NCBI GenBank assembly: GCA_963811585.1
Contig: CAWERR010000008.1
Span: 186,001 to 250,000 of the forward strand
From: JACDHG01 sp963811585
GTDB lineage: Bacteria > Actinomycetota > Actinomycetes > Propionibacteriales > Nocardioidaceae
Reading direction: 5' to 3'
DNA: 64,000 bases
The stretch's first letter is position 1. Each line of letters begins with the position of its first letter. The translations under genes and the position numbers were made by a program. This document shows, piece by piece, positions 9,379 to 20,091 of the stretch. Below the pieces are notes generated by a model. That model ran no database searches. It was not told where the DNA came from and saw only the letters and a list, made by a program, of their open reading frames with translations.

Positions 9379-9521
9379 GGAATCTGTCGACGCCCGCACT
9401 ACCATGAGGCAGGCATCGAACCCCGCCTGATTGGCGGGGCCATCGATGCGATGTCGTGTGCGCGGGCGGCATACCTGCCGCACGACCGCGAGGCACGCCA
9501 TCTATCGAGGGAGGGACCGCC

Positions 9522-10124
9522 GTGTACGAGGGCGTGGTCCAGGATCTGATCGACGAGCTCGGGCGGCTGCCCGGCGTCGGGCCCGAAGAGCGCGCAGCGG
9601 ATCGCGTTCCACCTGCTCAACGCCGACGCGGTCGACGTGCGTCGGCTGGCGAGCCGTGCTGGTCGAGGTCAAGGACAAGGTCCGGTTCTGCGTCGATCTG
9701 CGGCAACGTCGCCGAGGAGGAGCAGTGCAAGATCTGCCGCGACCCCCGCCGCGACCTGGCCGTGATCTGCGTCGTCGAGGAGTCCAAGGACGTCGTCGCG
9801 ATCGAGCGCACGCGGGAGTTCCGCGGCCGCTACCACGTGCTCGGCGGCGCGATCAGCCCGATCGAGGGGATCGGGCCCGACGAGCTGCGGATCCGCGAGC
9901 TGATGCAGCGGCTCGCCGACGGCCCGGTGACCGAGGTGATCCTCGCCACCGACCCCAATCTGGAGGGCGAGGCGACCGCGACCTACCTCACCCGGCTGCT
10001 GCGACCGATGGGGCTGCGAGTGACCCGACTTGCCAGCGGGCTGCCTGTCGGGGGAGATTTGGAGTACGCAGACGAAGTGACGCTCGGGCGAGCCTTCGAG
10101 GGGAGACGTTCCGTTGACGACTGA
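9522..10124 (+). CDS. recR: Recombination protein RecR
   Basis: Works with RecF/RecO to load RecA at gaps. GTG start after GAGGGAGGG. Order: VYEGVVQDLIDELGRLPGVG (helix-hairpin-helix), after a break AQRIAFHLLNADAVD, then the C4 zinc motif (FC, ICGN and CKICRDPRRD). A Toprim domain follows, with ICVVEESKDVVAIE, RYHVLGGAISP and VILATDPNLEGEATA. It ends LGRAFEGRRSVDD. About 200 residues, the normal length. Single-base insertions lie near 9590, 9650 and 9695. The stop overlaps a TTG start of the next gene. Confidence 0.92.
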   Translation: MYEGVVQDLIDELGRLPGVGPEERAADRVPPAQRRRGRRASAGEPCWSRSRTRSGSASICGNVAEEEQCKICRDPRRDLAVICVVEESKDVVAIERTREFRGRYHVLGGAISPIEGIGPDELRIRELMQRLADGPVTEVILATDPNLEGEATATYLTRLLRPMGLRVTRLASGLPVGGDLEYADEVTLGRAFEGRRSVDD

Positions 10125-10727
10125 CGAAGTCACGGTCGACGAGCAGGCCTGACGATGTGCGAGCAGTGAGTTCGAGGACCTCGCTCAGTCCATCGCCGAC
10201 CAGAGCGAGAGCTTCCTGCTCGCGCTGCGCGAGATCGCCCGAGTCGGGGGACCGTGGTACGCGCCGTGCCGCTGCTGCTGCTCGAGGTCAGCCAGCTGCT
10301 GCTCGCCGGTGCCCGGCTCGGCGTGCAGATCGACTTCGTCCCGAGCGAGCAGTTCGAGCCCGACGCCGGGCCCGACCCCGACCTCGACGTGATGCGGGAG
10401 CGGCTGGCCGAGCTGCTCGAGGGCGCCGACGACTTCACCGAGGTGTTCGACCCGTACATGGACCCGCCGGAGCTGGTCTCGTCGCGGCTGTCCGACGACC
10501 TCGCCGACATCGCGGCCAGCGTCGCCCACGGCCTGCAGCACTACCGGGCGGGCTCGATCGACGAGGCGCTGTGGTGGTGGCAGTTCTCCTACGTCGTCGA
10601 GCTGGGGCGCCGAGGCGAGCGCATCGCTGCGCGCCCTGCAGTCGGTGATCGCCCACGACCGCCTCGACGCCGCCGAGATCGGCTGCAGGTCGAGGCCGAG
10701 CGCTCGCCGCCGCCGCAGGAGCTCTGA
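10114..10727 (+). CDS. DUF5063 family protein
   Basis: Acidic cytoplasmic protein of about 200 residues and unknown function, typical of actinobacterial recR-lysC neighbourhoods. Key stretches are FEDLAQSIADQSESFLLALR, VPLLLLEVSQLLLAGARLG, DFVPSEQFEPDAGPDPDLDV, FTEVFDPYMDPPELVSSRLS and IDEALWWWQFSYV. I place the start at TTG 10114, eight bases after GAGGGGAG and overlapping the recR stop, because the first codons TTDEVTVDEQ lead into the conserved part after a break near 10150. Other breaks lie near 10250 and 10605. Translation is probably coupled to recR. Confidence 0.75.
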
Positions 10728-10835
10728 CCAGTGGTCCGACAACTGGACCCGACCGTGAAGACGGTGCGCTGGATCGGATGATCGCGCTCGTTAGACTTAT
10801 AGGTCGAGTCAGCGCACGCTGAGGAGTCGCTGCCC

Positions 10836-12106
10836 GTGGGCATCGTCGTGCAGAAGTACGGAGGCTCCTCCGTCGCCGACGCCCAGGGCATCAAGCGGGT
10901 CGCGCAGCGCATCGTCGCCACCAAGAAGGCCGGCCACGACGTCTGCGTCGTCGTCTCGGCGATGGGCGACACGACCGACGAGCTGCTCGACCTCGCCGAG
11001 CAGGTCTCGCCGCTGCCGCCGGGCCGCGAGCTCGACATGCTCCTCACCGCCGGCGAGCGGATCTCGATGGCGCTGCTCGCGATGGCGATCGCCAACCTCG
11101 GCCAGACCGCGCGGTCGTTCACCGGCAGCCAGGCCGGCGTGATCACCGACTCGAGCGCACGGCCGCGCCAAGATCATCGACGTCACGCCCGGCCGGATCG
11201 AGAACGGCCCTGGCGGCGGGCGACATCGCGATCGTCGCCGGGTTCCAGGGCGTCTCGATGGACACCAAGGACATCACCACGCTCGGCCGCGGCGGCTCCG
11301 ACACCACCGCGGTCGCGCTCGCCGCCGCGCTCAACGCCGAGGTCTGCGAGATCTACAGCGACGTCGACGGCATCTTCACCGCCGACCCGCGGATCGTCCC
11401 GAGGGCACGCCGCATCCCGCTCGTCTCCTACGAGGAGATGCTCGAGATGTGCGCCTCCGGCGCCAAGATCCTGCACCTGCGCTGCGTCGAGTACGCCCGC
11501 CGCCACAACATGCCGATCCACGTCCGGTCGTCGTTCTCGCAGAAGACCGGCACCTGGGTACCGAGACTCCCACGAGGGGGAACAAGATGGAGCAAGCGAT
11601 CATCTCCGGCGTCGCGCACGACCGCAGCGAGGCCAAGATCACGGTCGTCGGCGTGCCCGGACAAGATCGGCGAGGCGGCCCGGATCTTCGAGGCGCTCGC
11701 CGACTCGGCGATCAACATCGACATGATCGTGCAGAACATCTCGGCCGCCTCGACCGCGCGCACCGACATCTCGTTCACGCTGCCGCGCGACGACGGGCAG
11801 ACCGCGATGACGGCGCTGTCGCGGCTGCGCGACGAGGTCGGCTACGACCAGCTGCTGTACGACGACCGGATCGGCAAGGTCTCGCTGGTCGGCGCCGGCA
11901 TGCGCACCCACCCCGGCGTCTCGGCGCGCTTCTTCGCCGCGCTGGCCTCGGCCGGGGTCAACATCGAGATGATCTCGACCTCGGAGATCCGGATCTCGGT
12001 GATCGTCGACGAGGACCAGATCGATGCCGCCGTGACCGCCGCGCACGCACGCGTTCGACCTCGACAGCGACGAGGTCGAGGCCGTCGTCTACGGAGGGAC
12101 CGGACG

Positions 12107-12110
<4 letters not shown>
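10836..12110 (+). CDS. lysC: Aspartate kinase
   Basis: Phosphorylates aspartate at the head of the lysine/threonine/methionine/diaminopimelate pathway. GTG start after GAGGAG. The N-terminal kinase domain shows VQKYGGSSVADAQGIKRVA, DMLLTAGERISMALLAMAI, TTLGRGGSDTTAVALAAAL and YSDVDGIFTADPRIV. Two ACT domains follow, with ITVVGV, NIDMIVQNIS and VNIEMISTSEIRISVIV, where lysine/threonine feedback normally acts. Single-base breaks lie near 11158, 11210, 11560-11590, 11660 and 12045. The TGA overlaps the asd ATG (ATGA), so the two genes form an operon. Confidence 0.94.
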
Positions 12111-13191
<1,081 letters not shown>

Positions 13192-13239
13192 CCTATCGAC
13201 GGAATGATGGCGCCCCGACGCGCCGGTCAGTGCCCGCGC

Positions 13240-13953
13240 TCAGCGGGGCTTGTCAGGACCCGCGTCGTCGGCGTCGTCTGAGTCGTCCACTCGGGTGTTG
13301 TCCAACGCTTCGTCGGCCTCGACGTCCGCGTCGCGACTGTCGACGGGCGTCAGCATGGTGGTCTCATCAGTGGCCGAGCGCGTCGCGACGACGAGCGGTT
13401 GCGTCTCGTCAGCGTCGTCATCGGGCGGCGCATAGCTGGGCATCGCGTCGGTCGCCGCCTCGTCGTCATCCTGCGCGTCGACGTCCTCTGTTTCGCCGTC
13501 GGCCAGGTCGTCATTCCGTTGCGCAGGCGTGGCTCGCAGCGACCGAGCCAAGACAGCACCACCGGCGAAGCAGGCGGCCGACAGCAGCGGAAGCACGACG
13601 ATCATCCAGCTGTCGAGCACGATGTCCATCAGGAAAGCCAGGATCACGATGAGGGGGAGGGTCACCCCGAAGAACGACACCAGGCCGGGGTCTTGGACGA
13701 GGAAGATCCGCAACAGGTAGATCCCGAGCAGGTACGCGACGACGACGATCGCGGTGAGCATCACGAGACCGACACCACCGCACGACGGCCGGCCCTCGAC
13801 GGCGGTGCACCCTTCTTCTCCGAGCCTGACAAGGCCGACCGTCGCCAGGCCGCACACCAGGCCGACGATGGCAGCAGCCAGCCATTCGGGCAGGTGGGGC
13901 AGGTCCGGTAGGGAGGGCAGCCTTGGGCGGCGTTTGGTCTCGGAATCGGCCAT
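13240..13953 (-). CDS. Actinobacterial membrane protein with acidic C-terminal tail
   Basis: 237 residues in an unbroken frame. Residues 1-20 are polar and proline-rich. Four hydrophobic segments follow: AAAIVGLVCGLATVGLV, LVMLTAIVVVAYLLGIYLL, LVSFFGVTLPLIVILAFLMD and WMIVVLPLLSAACFAGGAVL. From about residue 145 the tail is disordered and very rich in Asp/Glu/Thr. No catalytic motif is visible. It is convergent with asd and separated by tRNA-Pro from the metallophosphoesterase on the same strand. Confidence 0.7.
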   Translation of the reverse strand: MADSETKRRPRLPSLPDLPHLPEWLAAAIVGLVCGLATVGLVRLGEEGCTAVEGRPSCGGVGLVMLTAIVVVAYLLGIYLLRIFLVQDPGLVSFFGVTLPLIVILAFLMDIVLDSWMIVVLPLLSAACFAGGAVLARSLRATPAQRNDDLADGETEDVDAQDDDEAATDAMPSYAPPDDDADETQPLVVATRSATDETTMLTPVDSRDADVEADEALDNTRVDDSDDADDAGPDKPR

Positions 13954-14067
13954 TGGTGGACAGTCTGCCCCACGAGCGGTTGCCCAGCCACGAGATGGCT
14001 CGGGAGGCGCAGCGGGCGGCCGGATGAGGACAGGGTCCGGTCAACTGTCGCTGACCGGACCCCGCTG

Positions 14068-14141
14068 TCGGGCTGACAGGATTTGAACCTGCGGCCTCGT
14101 CGTCCCGAACGACGCGCGCTACCAAGCTGCGCCACAGCCCG
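14068..14141 (-). tRNA. tRNA-Pro(CGG)
   Basis: The minus strand gives a 74-nt cloverleaf. The acceptor CGGGCTG pairs with CAGCCCG, the D arm has AGCTTGGTAGCGC, the anticodon loop TTCGGGA carries CGG, and the T arm is GCAGGTTCAAATCCTGT. CCA is not encoded. It sits 12 bases downstream of the stop of the metallophosphoesterase gene on the same strand. Confidence 0.94.
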
Positions 14142-14153
14142 AGGCGGGCCAGC

Positions 14154-15089
14154 CTACCGGAGCAGTTCGAGGTCGCTAAATCGGTCTGCTGACCCCGTCG
14201 TGAAGGTGATGAGCGTGGCTTCTGGACGGCAACAGAAGCGATAGGGCGCGTACGGCGAAGTGCCCAGTCCGGCCGACACGTGCAGCCATGCAGACCGACC
14301 ACCGGCTTCGTGCCGATGTAGGCCTCGCGACCTCGCGGCATCGAGATCGCAGTTAGTGACGAGAGCGCCATAGCCGGGCAGGCGCAGCTGTCCGCCGTGG
14401 GTATGGCCCGCGAAGATCACGTCGTACCCGTCGCCCGCGAACGCGTCGAGGACGCGCAGGTAAGGCGCATGGGTGACGGCGACACGTACGTCGACGGTCG
14501 GATCGGCCGCACCAGCGACGTCCTCGAGTCGGTCGTAGCCGAGATGTGGATCGTCGACACCAGCGAAGGCGAACGTCGTCCCGTTGACGGTGAGTGCGCC
14601 GTAGCGGTTCGTCAGATCGACCCACCCGGCTTTTGCGAACTCCTCCTGGAGCTCTCGCCACGGCAGCGCAGGCCCGTGCAGTCGCTTGCCGGTCCCCGCG
14701 GGGAGCAGGTAGCGCGCGGGGCTCTTGATCACCGGACCCCAGTAGTCGTTGGAGCCGAAGACGAAGACGCCAGGAACGTCACGCAACCCCTCCAGGCTCT
14801 CCATCACGAACGGCACCGCGTCACGATGACTGAGGTTGTCACCGGTGTTGATGACGAGATCTGGCTTGAGCTCGGCGAGCTCGCGGACCCACCGCTGCTT
14901 CTTGTGCTGCTTCGGCGTCAGATGTATGTCGGACAGGTGCAGCACCCGCAGGTCCGGACGGCCCTCGGGCAGGCACGGGACGGTCGCCGTGCGGAGGCTG
15001 AATGCGCGCACCTCGTAACCAGCGCCGTACGCAAGACCTGCCGCGCCGACAGCCCCGAGACCCGTTGCGACCTTCGCCAGCGCACGCAT
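14154..15089 (-). CDS. Calcineurin-like metallophosphoesterase, membrane-anchored
   Basis: Counterpart, by family and place, of M. tuberculosis Rv3683 next to ponA2. The N terminus (about residues 8-30) is a small-residue-rich hydrophobic anchor. The metallophosphatase metal ligands follow in order: LSDIHLTP, NTGDNLSH, FGSNDYWGP (normally GNHD; here the His is Tyr), VTHAPY and FAGHTHGGQLRLPG. 311 residues, intact. This subfamily includes phospholipid pyrophosphate and polar-head hydrolases; the exact substrate is unknown. It is divergent from the YqeY gene at 15153. Confidence 0.88.
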   Translation of the reverse strand: MRALAKVATGLGAVGAAGLAYGAGYEVRAFSLRTATVPCLPEGRPDLRVLHLSDIHLTPKQHKKQRWVRELAELKPDLVINTGDNLSHRDAVPFVMESLEGLRDVPGVFVFGSNDYWGPVIKSPARYLLPAGTGKRLHGPALPWRELQEEFAKAGWVDLTNRYGALTVNGTTFAFAGVDDPHLGYDRLEDVAGAADPTVDVRVAVTHAPYLRVLDAFAGDGYDVIFAGHTHGGQLRLPGYGALVTNCDLDAARSRGLHRHEAGGRSAWLHVSAGLGTSPYAPYRFCCRPEATLITFTTGSADRFSDLELLR

Positions 15090-15152
15090 ATCCCTAAGGC
15101 TGTCACACGCGGCCTGTCACGCGAGGCGCCGGTGGTACGCGACACTGGGCCT

Positions 15153-15611
15153 ATGGCATCGATGAAGGAACGTCTGCGCGAAGAGCTCACCGCTTCGATC
15201 AAGGCGCGCGACGAGTTGCGCTCGTCGACGCTGCGGATGGTGCTGACCGCCATCACCAACGCCGAGGTCGCCGGCAAGGAAGCCCGGGTGCTCAGCGACG
15301 ACGACGTGATGGGAGTGCTTGCCAGCGAGTCCAAGAAGCGCCGCGAGGCTGCCGCCGCCTTCGAGGATGCCGGTCGCGACGAGCTTGCCGCGAAGGAGCG
15401 CGCGGAGGCCGCCATCCTCGCGGAGTTCTTGCCCGAGCCGATGAGCGAAGACGAGATCCGTGATCTGGTCACGACGACGATCGACGAGCTCGGGGCTGCG
15501 CGGCGACGGCATGCGCGCGATGGGCAGGTGATGGGCGCCATCACCCCTCAGATCAAGGGTCGCGCCGACGGTGGCGCCGTGTCCGCCGAGGTACGACGGC
15601 AGCTGGCCTGA
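15153..15611 (+). CDS. GatB/YqeY domain protein
   Basis: 152-residue cytoplasmic protein of the YqeY family, related to the tRNA-binding tail of the GatB amidotransferase subunit. Features: MKERLREELTASIKARDELR, STLRMVLTAITNAEV, ESKKRREAAAAFEDAGRDEL, AILAEFLPEPMSEDEI, and a C-terminal QVMGAITPQIKGRADGGAVS that matches the conserved end. A short stretch at 15500-15525 (GAARRRHARDGQ) deviates from the family's usual G-(A/M)-RDMG. It probably contains two compensating base errors. Role in the cell is uncertain. Confidence 0.85.
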   Translation: MASMKERLREELTASIKARDELRSSTLRMVLTAITNAEVAGKEARVLSDDDVMGVLASESKKRREAAAAFEDAGRDELAAKERAEAAILAEFLPEPMSEDEIRDLVTTTIDELGAARRRHARDGQVMGAITPQIKGRADGGAVSAEVRRQLA

Positions 15612-15667
15612 CGACGTACGGCGTCAGCAGCAGGCGGGCTGTCGAGGCATGCGCTGCCGCCTAGCCG

Positions 15668-18142
15668 TTAGTCGTCGTCGTCCTCGTTAGGCGGGTCTGT
15701 TCGGGGCGGCTTTGGTGGGTTGTTCGGGCCGTCGTCCGGCGGTTGCGGGCCGGTTGTCTCGGGCCGTCATCGTCGTCGTCCGGCGCGTCGCCGTCGGAGG
15801 CGTTGTTCGGCGGGTTGTTCGGTGGCGGAGGCGGCGGTGTGTAGCCGTTGGAGATGTAGATGCATCACCGTCTCGCCTGTGACTCCCTCGTACGACGGTG
15901 ACGTGTAGGCGACGGTGCCCTTCGGGTGCGGTCGAGTTCACGCTGTAGCGACGATCTGCGGTCGGAACCCGAGCTTCGTCAGCTCGCTGAGCCGCGGCTT
16001 CGGGTCTGAAGCCGTAGAACGACGGGATCGGCACCGTCTGGCCTTCGACCACGCTCGGGTCGGGGGACACGAAGTTCCGGTTCGGGCAGCCACTGCTCGA
16101 TGCCCGCATCGCGGCACCCCACATCGGACCTGCGGTCGCCAGAGCCGATGCATCGCCGAGGGTTACGCCGTTGACCGTCTATCCCGATGAGCTGGTCGGG
16201 CTCACCGTGGGGTTGACGCCGGCGAGCATCGATGCCGCGGCAAGAGCCGGGGTGTAGCCGACGAACCAGACGGCCTTCGTTCCGTGGGACGGTTCCGGTC
16301 TTGCCGGCCGACGGGCTGGCTGGGCGCAATGTGCGCCGCCGAAGCCGTCAGGCTCCATGACGCCCTTGCAGGATGTCGTTGACCGCGTCGGCGTACGCCG
16401 GCTTCAGCACGCGGCTGCACTGCGGAGCCGGACGTGGGGATGACGTCGCCGTTGCGGTCGCGGATCTCGGTGACCGGGGTCGACGCGCAGTGCACGCCGC
16501 GGTCGGCGAACGTCGCGTACGCCTCGGCCATCTCCAGCGGGCTGACGTCGGAGAAGCCGAGCGTGAAGGACGGCACCCGGTGTTGGCGTCTGGGTTCTCG
16601 AGCTCGATGCCCATCTCGCGGGCCAGGTTCCACGGCCCGCACAGGCCGGTCATCTGCTCGAGCTGCACGAAGAACGTGTTCACCGAGAGCTGTGTCCCGG
16701 TGTAGAGGTTCTTGGTGCCGCTGTCGGTGGAGTTGTGGAAGGTGAGTGTCTCGGATCGACTGGATAGTTCTTGCCGCCGCAGATCGGTGAACGAGTTCGT
16801 GGGCACGTGATCGAGCGGCGGGTGCGTTGATCGTCTTGTTCAGCGGGATGCCCTGCTTGATCGCGGCTGCGCGAGCACGAACACCTTGAAGGTCGAGCCC
16901 GGCCTGGAAGCCGGTGGAGTCGCCGAAGCGTGTCGGCACGGTGTAGTTGAGGAAGGTCTCGCCCTAGTTCTTGCGGTGCCCATCGGTCGGGACTGGGCGA
17001 GCGCCCGGACGTAGCCGGTGCCGGGCTCGACCATGGCCAACCCGCCAACGACAGCGTCCGTCGGCCTGACGTGGCGTGCGCATCGACCGGTCTGCTGGCA
17101 GCCGCTGGAAGCGCAGGTCGAGCGTGGTCTGGATCGTCAGACCGCCGCCGTAGACCGCATGCCGGCGCTCCTCGGCGGTCTTGCCGAGCGCCGGGACGTC
17201 GAGGAGGTACTTCAGGAGGTAGTCGCAGAAGAACGGGGCGGCAGAGCTCACGCAGCCGTTGGAGACGTTCTTGATCTGCAGCACCACGCGGCTGCTTCGC
17301 GGCCTTCCTCGGCCTCGCCCGTCGCTGATGATGTGCAGGTCGAGCATCTTGGTGATCACCGTGTTGCGACGATCGCGCGCCAGTCGATGGTTGTTGGTCG
17401 GGTCGTAGCCGGTGGGGTTCTTGACCAGGCCGGCGAGCAGCGCAGCCTGGGCAGGGTCAGCTTCCGTGCGGTGGTGCAGAAGTAGTGCCGGGCGCGCCGG
17501 CCTCGATGCCGTAGGCGCCGTCGCCGAAGTACGCGGTGTTGAGGTAGTGCTCGAGGATCTGGTCCTTGGTCAGGTGGTCCTCGACCCAGACGGCGTACCG
17601 GAGCTCCTCGAACTTGCGGGCGTAGCTGCGTGGCGCTGGCCTCCCGCGCGCTCCTTGTCGTGTGTCGGCGTTCTCCAGCAGGGTCAGCTTGACCAGCTGC
17701 TGGGTGATCGACGAGCCACCCTGGATCGCCTCGTCGCTCGCCTGGTTGATGAGCAAGGCGCGCAGCGTGCCCTGGACGTCGATTGCGCCGTGCTCGTAGA
17801 AGCGCGAGTCCTCGATCGCGATGATGGCTTGCTGCATCGTCGGCGGAGATCCTGGTCGAGCGGGACGTACTTGCGGTTCTCGTCGTAGAAGGTCGCCAGC
17901 GGGCTGCCGTCGGAGGCGAGCACGCGGGTGCGTTCGTTGAGCGGCTTGAACTCGAGCTCATCGGGAAGTCCTTGACCGCTTCGGCGCTGTTCTCGGCGCC
18001 CTTGCTGACAAGACCGACCCAGGGCAGCGCGAGACCGGCGATGAGGACGCCGGAGAGCACGCTGACGCCGATGATCACGACGATCTGGTGGACCAGGCCA
18101 CCCTCGTCGCCGAGCGGGGCGAGCGAGCCGAAGCATGAGCAT
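15668..18142 (-). CDS. Bifunctional penicillin-binding protein with PASTA domain (PonA2-like)
   Basis: Peptidoglycan polymerase and crosslinker. Reassembled over at least a dozen frame breaks, it shows an N-terminal membrane anchor (VVIIGVSVLSGVLIAGLALP) and a GT51 glycosyltransferase domain with AIIAIEDSRFYEHGAID, GGSSITQQLVKL and LNTAYFGDGAYGIEA. The transpeptidase has PGSTFKVF (SxxK), LGFSDVSPLEMAEAYATFAD and GKTGT. A PASTA module (VPIPSFYGFRPEAAA, LGFRPQIVAT) and a Pro/Asn/Asp-rich tail ending NEDDDD complete it. Domain order, PASTA and the whiB neighbour match PonA2 of M. tuberculosis (Rv3682). The start is taken at ATG 18142; ATG 18136 is an alternative. Confidence 0.87.
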
Positions 18143-18291
18143 CAGGGTACGTGAAGCCCGGTGAAGTCGCATTCCGCATTGGCAGCGCGACGCGGCGGCC
18201 GTGCGATTGCGCGCTCGTGACGCAGCCCTGCCAGTACGTGACCGGAACGTGGCTACCAGGTGCGATTACCCAAGAGTGACTAGTCGAAAGA

Positions 18292-18307
18292 TAGTCCGAA
18301 GGGACTA
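18292..18307. promoter_or_regulatory. Inverted repeat in whiB/ponA2 divergent region
   Basis: TAGTCC-GAAG-GGACTA is a perfect 6-bp inverted repeat near the middle of the roughly 300-base gap between the divergent ponA2-like and whiB genes. The same area also contains GACTAGTC just upstream. This gap has no other gene. An operator for a shared regulator, possibly WhiB itself, is plausible but unproven. Confidence 0.35.
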
Positions 18308-18446
18308 CACAGGTTACCTAGTTCGGACCTTTCGCAGGCAGGTACATGCCTCACGTAACGTTTCAGGTCACTGAGGATCCTCCAGAGTAGCTGAGCCCAC
18401 GTGACTCAGACAAAGCTCATTCTTCTCTCGGTAGGGGCATTAAAAC

Positions 18447-18736
18447 ATGACTTGGAACGAGCAGTGGGCGGATTTCGCGTCCTGCAAGGCCGCCGGCCCG
18501 ACGAACTCTTCGTCCGCGGTGCGGCGCAAAACCGCGCCAAGCAGGTCTGCTGGCAGTGCCCGGTGCGGACCGAATGTCTTGCGGAGGCCCTCGACAACAA
18601 CATCGAGTGGGGCGTCTGGGGCGGTATGACGGAGCGTGAGCGCCGTGCGCTGCTGCGCCGCCGCCCGAACGTGACCTCGTGGCGCGGCTTGCTCGAGACG
18701 CCCGCGAGCAGCACGTGGCGATGCCGCCACAGCTAG
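18447..18736 (+). CDS. WhiB-family iron-sulfur regulator (WhiB4-like)
   Basis: Small 4Fe-4S transcription factor. ATG start; MTWNEQWADFASCKA gives the first cysteine. After a frame break near 18500 come DELFVRGAAQNRAKQ and VCWQCPVRTECLAEALDN (the remaining three cysteines), then the GVWGGMTERERRALLRRRP turn and basic tail. The C-terminal frame is uncertain after 18700; an alternate frame would extend it. Divergence from ponA2 and proximity to the ArsA-like pair is the WhiB4 arrangement of M. tuberculosis (Rv3681c), where the protein acts as a redox-sensitive regulator. Confidence 0.88.
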
Positions 18737-18880
18737 CCGACCTGCGGTCAGCTGATCGGCCAGCTGCAAGCAACAACAGCGCCGGACTGACTCCGGCAGG
18801 GGTGAGCCGTCTCCAGCGAGTTGTCGGTTCGGCAATGCATGAGCCCCGCTGCGCCTCGTCGCCTTGGCGCGACCGAGCCG

Positions 18881-20091
18881 CTAGGCCGCCATCAACGAGC
18901 CGACCTGGCGCAGTGAGTCCAGGTCGTGCACGTCGGTCGGCCAGCGCCGCCACGGTGGCCGTCGGCACCCCGGATGCGCCGCCGCGAACCGCCGGCGCAG
19001 CGCCCGCTCGCGGTTGATCCGTCCGAGCCGCTCGGCGTGAAGCCGCAGCAGCGCCGTCGTGAGCGGGTCGTCGTCGTTCAGGCGCTCGGCCGCTGCGAGC
19101 GCCGTCTGCGCCGACAGCCCCGCGCACCGCCTCGGGTGACCCGGTTGAGCACCAGGCCGGCCAGCGGCATCTGCTCCTCGGCCGAGCCGCTCGACGAAGA
19201 ACGCCGCCTCGCGCAGCGCGTCGGCATCGGGTGACGCGACGACGACGAACGCGGTCTGGGGGTCCTTGAGGATCTCGTAGGTCTGGTCCGCGCGGGCCCG
19301 GAACCCGCCGAACAACGTGTCGAACGCAGCCACGAACGTCTGTACGTCGCGCAGCATCTGCCCGCCGAGCACCTTGGTGATCGCGTCTGTGACAGCACGA
19401 CATCCCGGCAGAGAGGAGCCGCGCTGGGCCCTTCGCCGGCGCCAGCAGCAGCTTGATCAGCCGGCCGTCGAGGAACGACGACAACCGGTCGGGAGCATCG
19501 AGGAAGTCCAGCGCCGATCGTGACGGCGGGGTGTCGACGACGATCAGGTCCCACCGCCCGGAGCTCGACCGCCTCGGCGTGCAGCTGGCCGAGCTTCTCC
19601 ATCGCCATGTACTCCTGCGTGCCGGCGAACGAGCTCGACAGCGCTTGGTAGAAGGGGTTGCTCAGGATCTGGGCCGCCTTTGCGGGCGTGGCATGGGACT
19701 CGACGACCTCGTCGAACGTGCGCTTCATGTCGAGCATCATCGCGTCGAGGCTGCCGCCGTTGGACTCGTCGACTCCCGCGACCCGCGCGGGGTGTTGTCG
19801 AGGTCCGTCAGCCCCATCGACTGCGCCAGCCGCCGGGCCGGGTCGATCGTGAGCACGACGGCCTTGCGTCCCTGCTCGGCCGCGCGCAGCGCCAGCGCGG
19901 CCGACGTCGTGGTCTTGCCGACGCCTCCTGAGCCGCAGCACACGATGATGTGATGGCGGGTCGGCGAGGAGCGCGTCGACATCGAGTGCGGTACGTCGGA
20001 GAGCCGCCCCGCCAGCGGGCCGACCCGTGGCTCGGCACCGCCCCGGCTGGCGCGCTGGGTCGCGACGCCGGTCTTCTGAACGCCGCGGCAT
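18881..20091 (-). CDS. ArsA/GET3-like ATPase, second of pair
   Basis: Deviant-Walker P-loop ATPase. Stretches in order: IIVCCGSGGVGKTTTSAALA (P-loop), KAVVLTIDPARRLAQSMGL (switch region), MMLDMKRTFDEVVESHATP, SNPFYQALSSSFAGTQEYMA, LGGQMLRDVQTFVAAFDTLF, AFVVVASPDADALREAAFFV, and the end DLDSLRQVGSLMAA. Several frame breaks lie between 19100 and 19980. The ATG at 20091 overlaps the stop of the first ATPase gene. This is the Rv3680 position; the M. tuberculosis pair forms a heteromeric 'anion-transporting ATPase'. No arsenical genes are nearby, so arsenite export is not implied. Confidence 0.82.
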
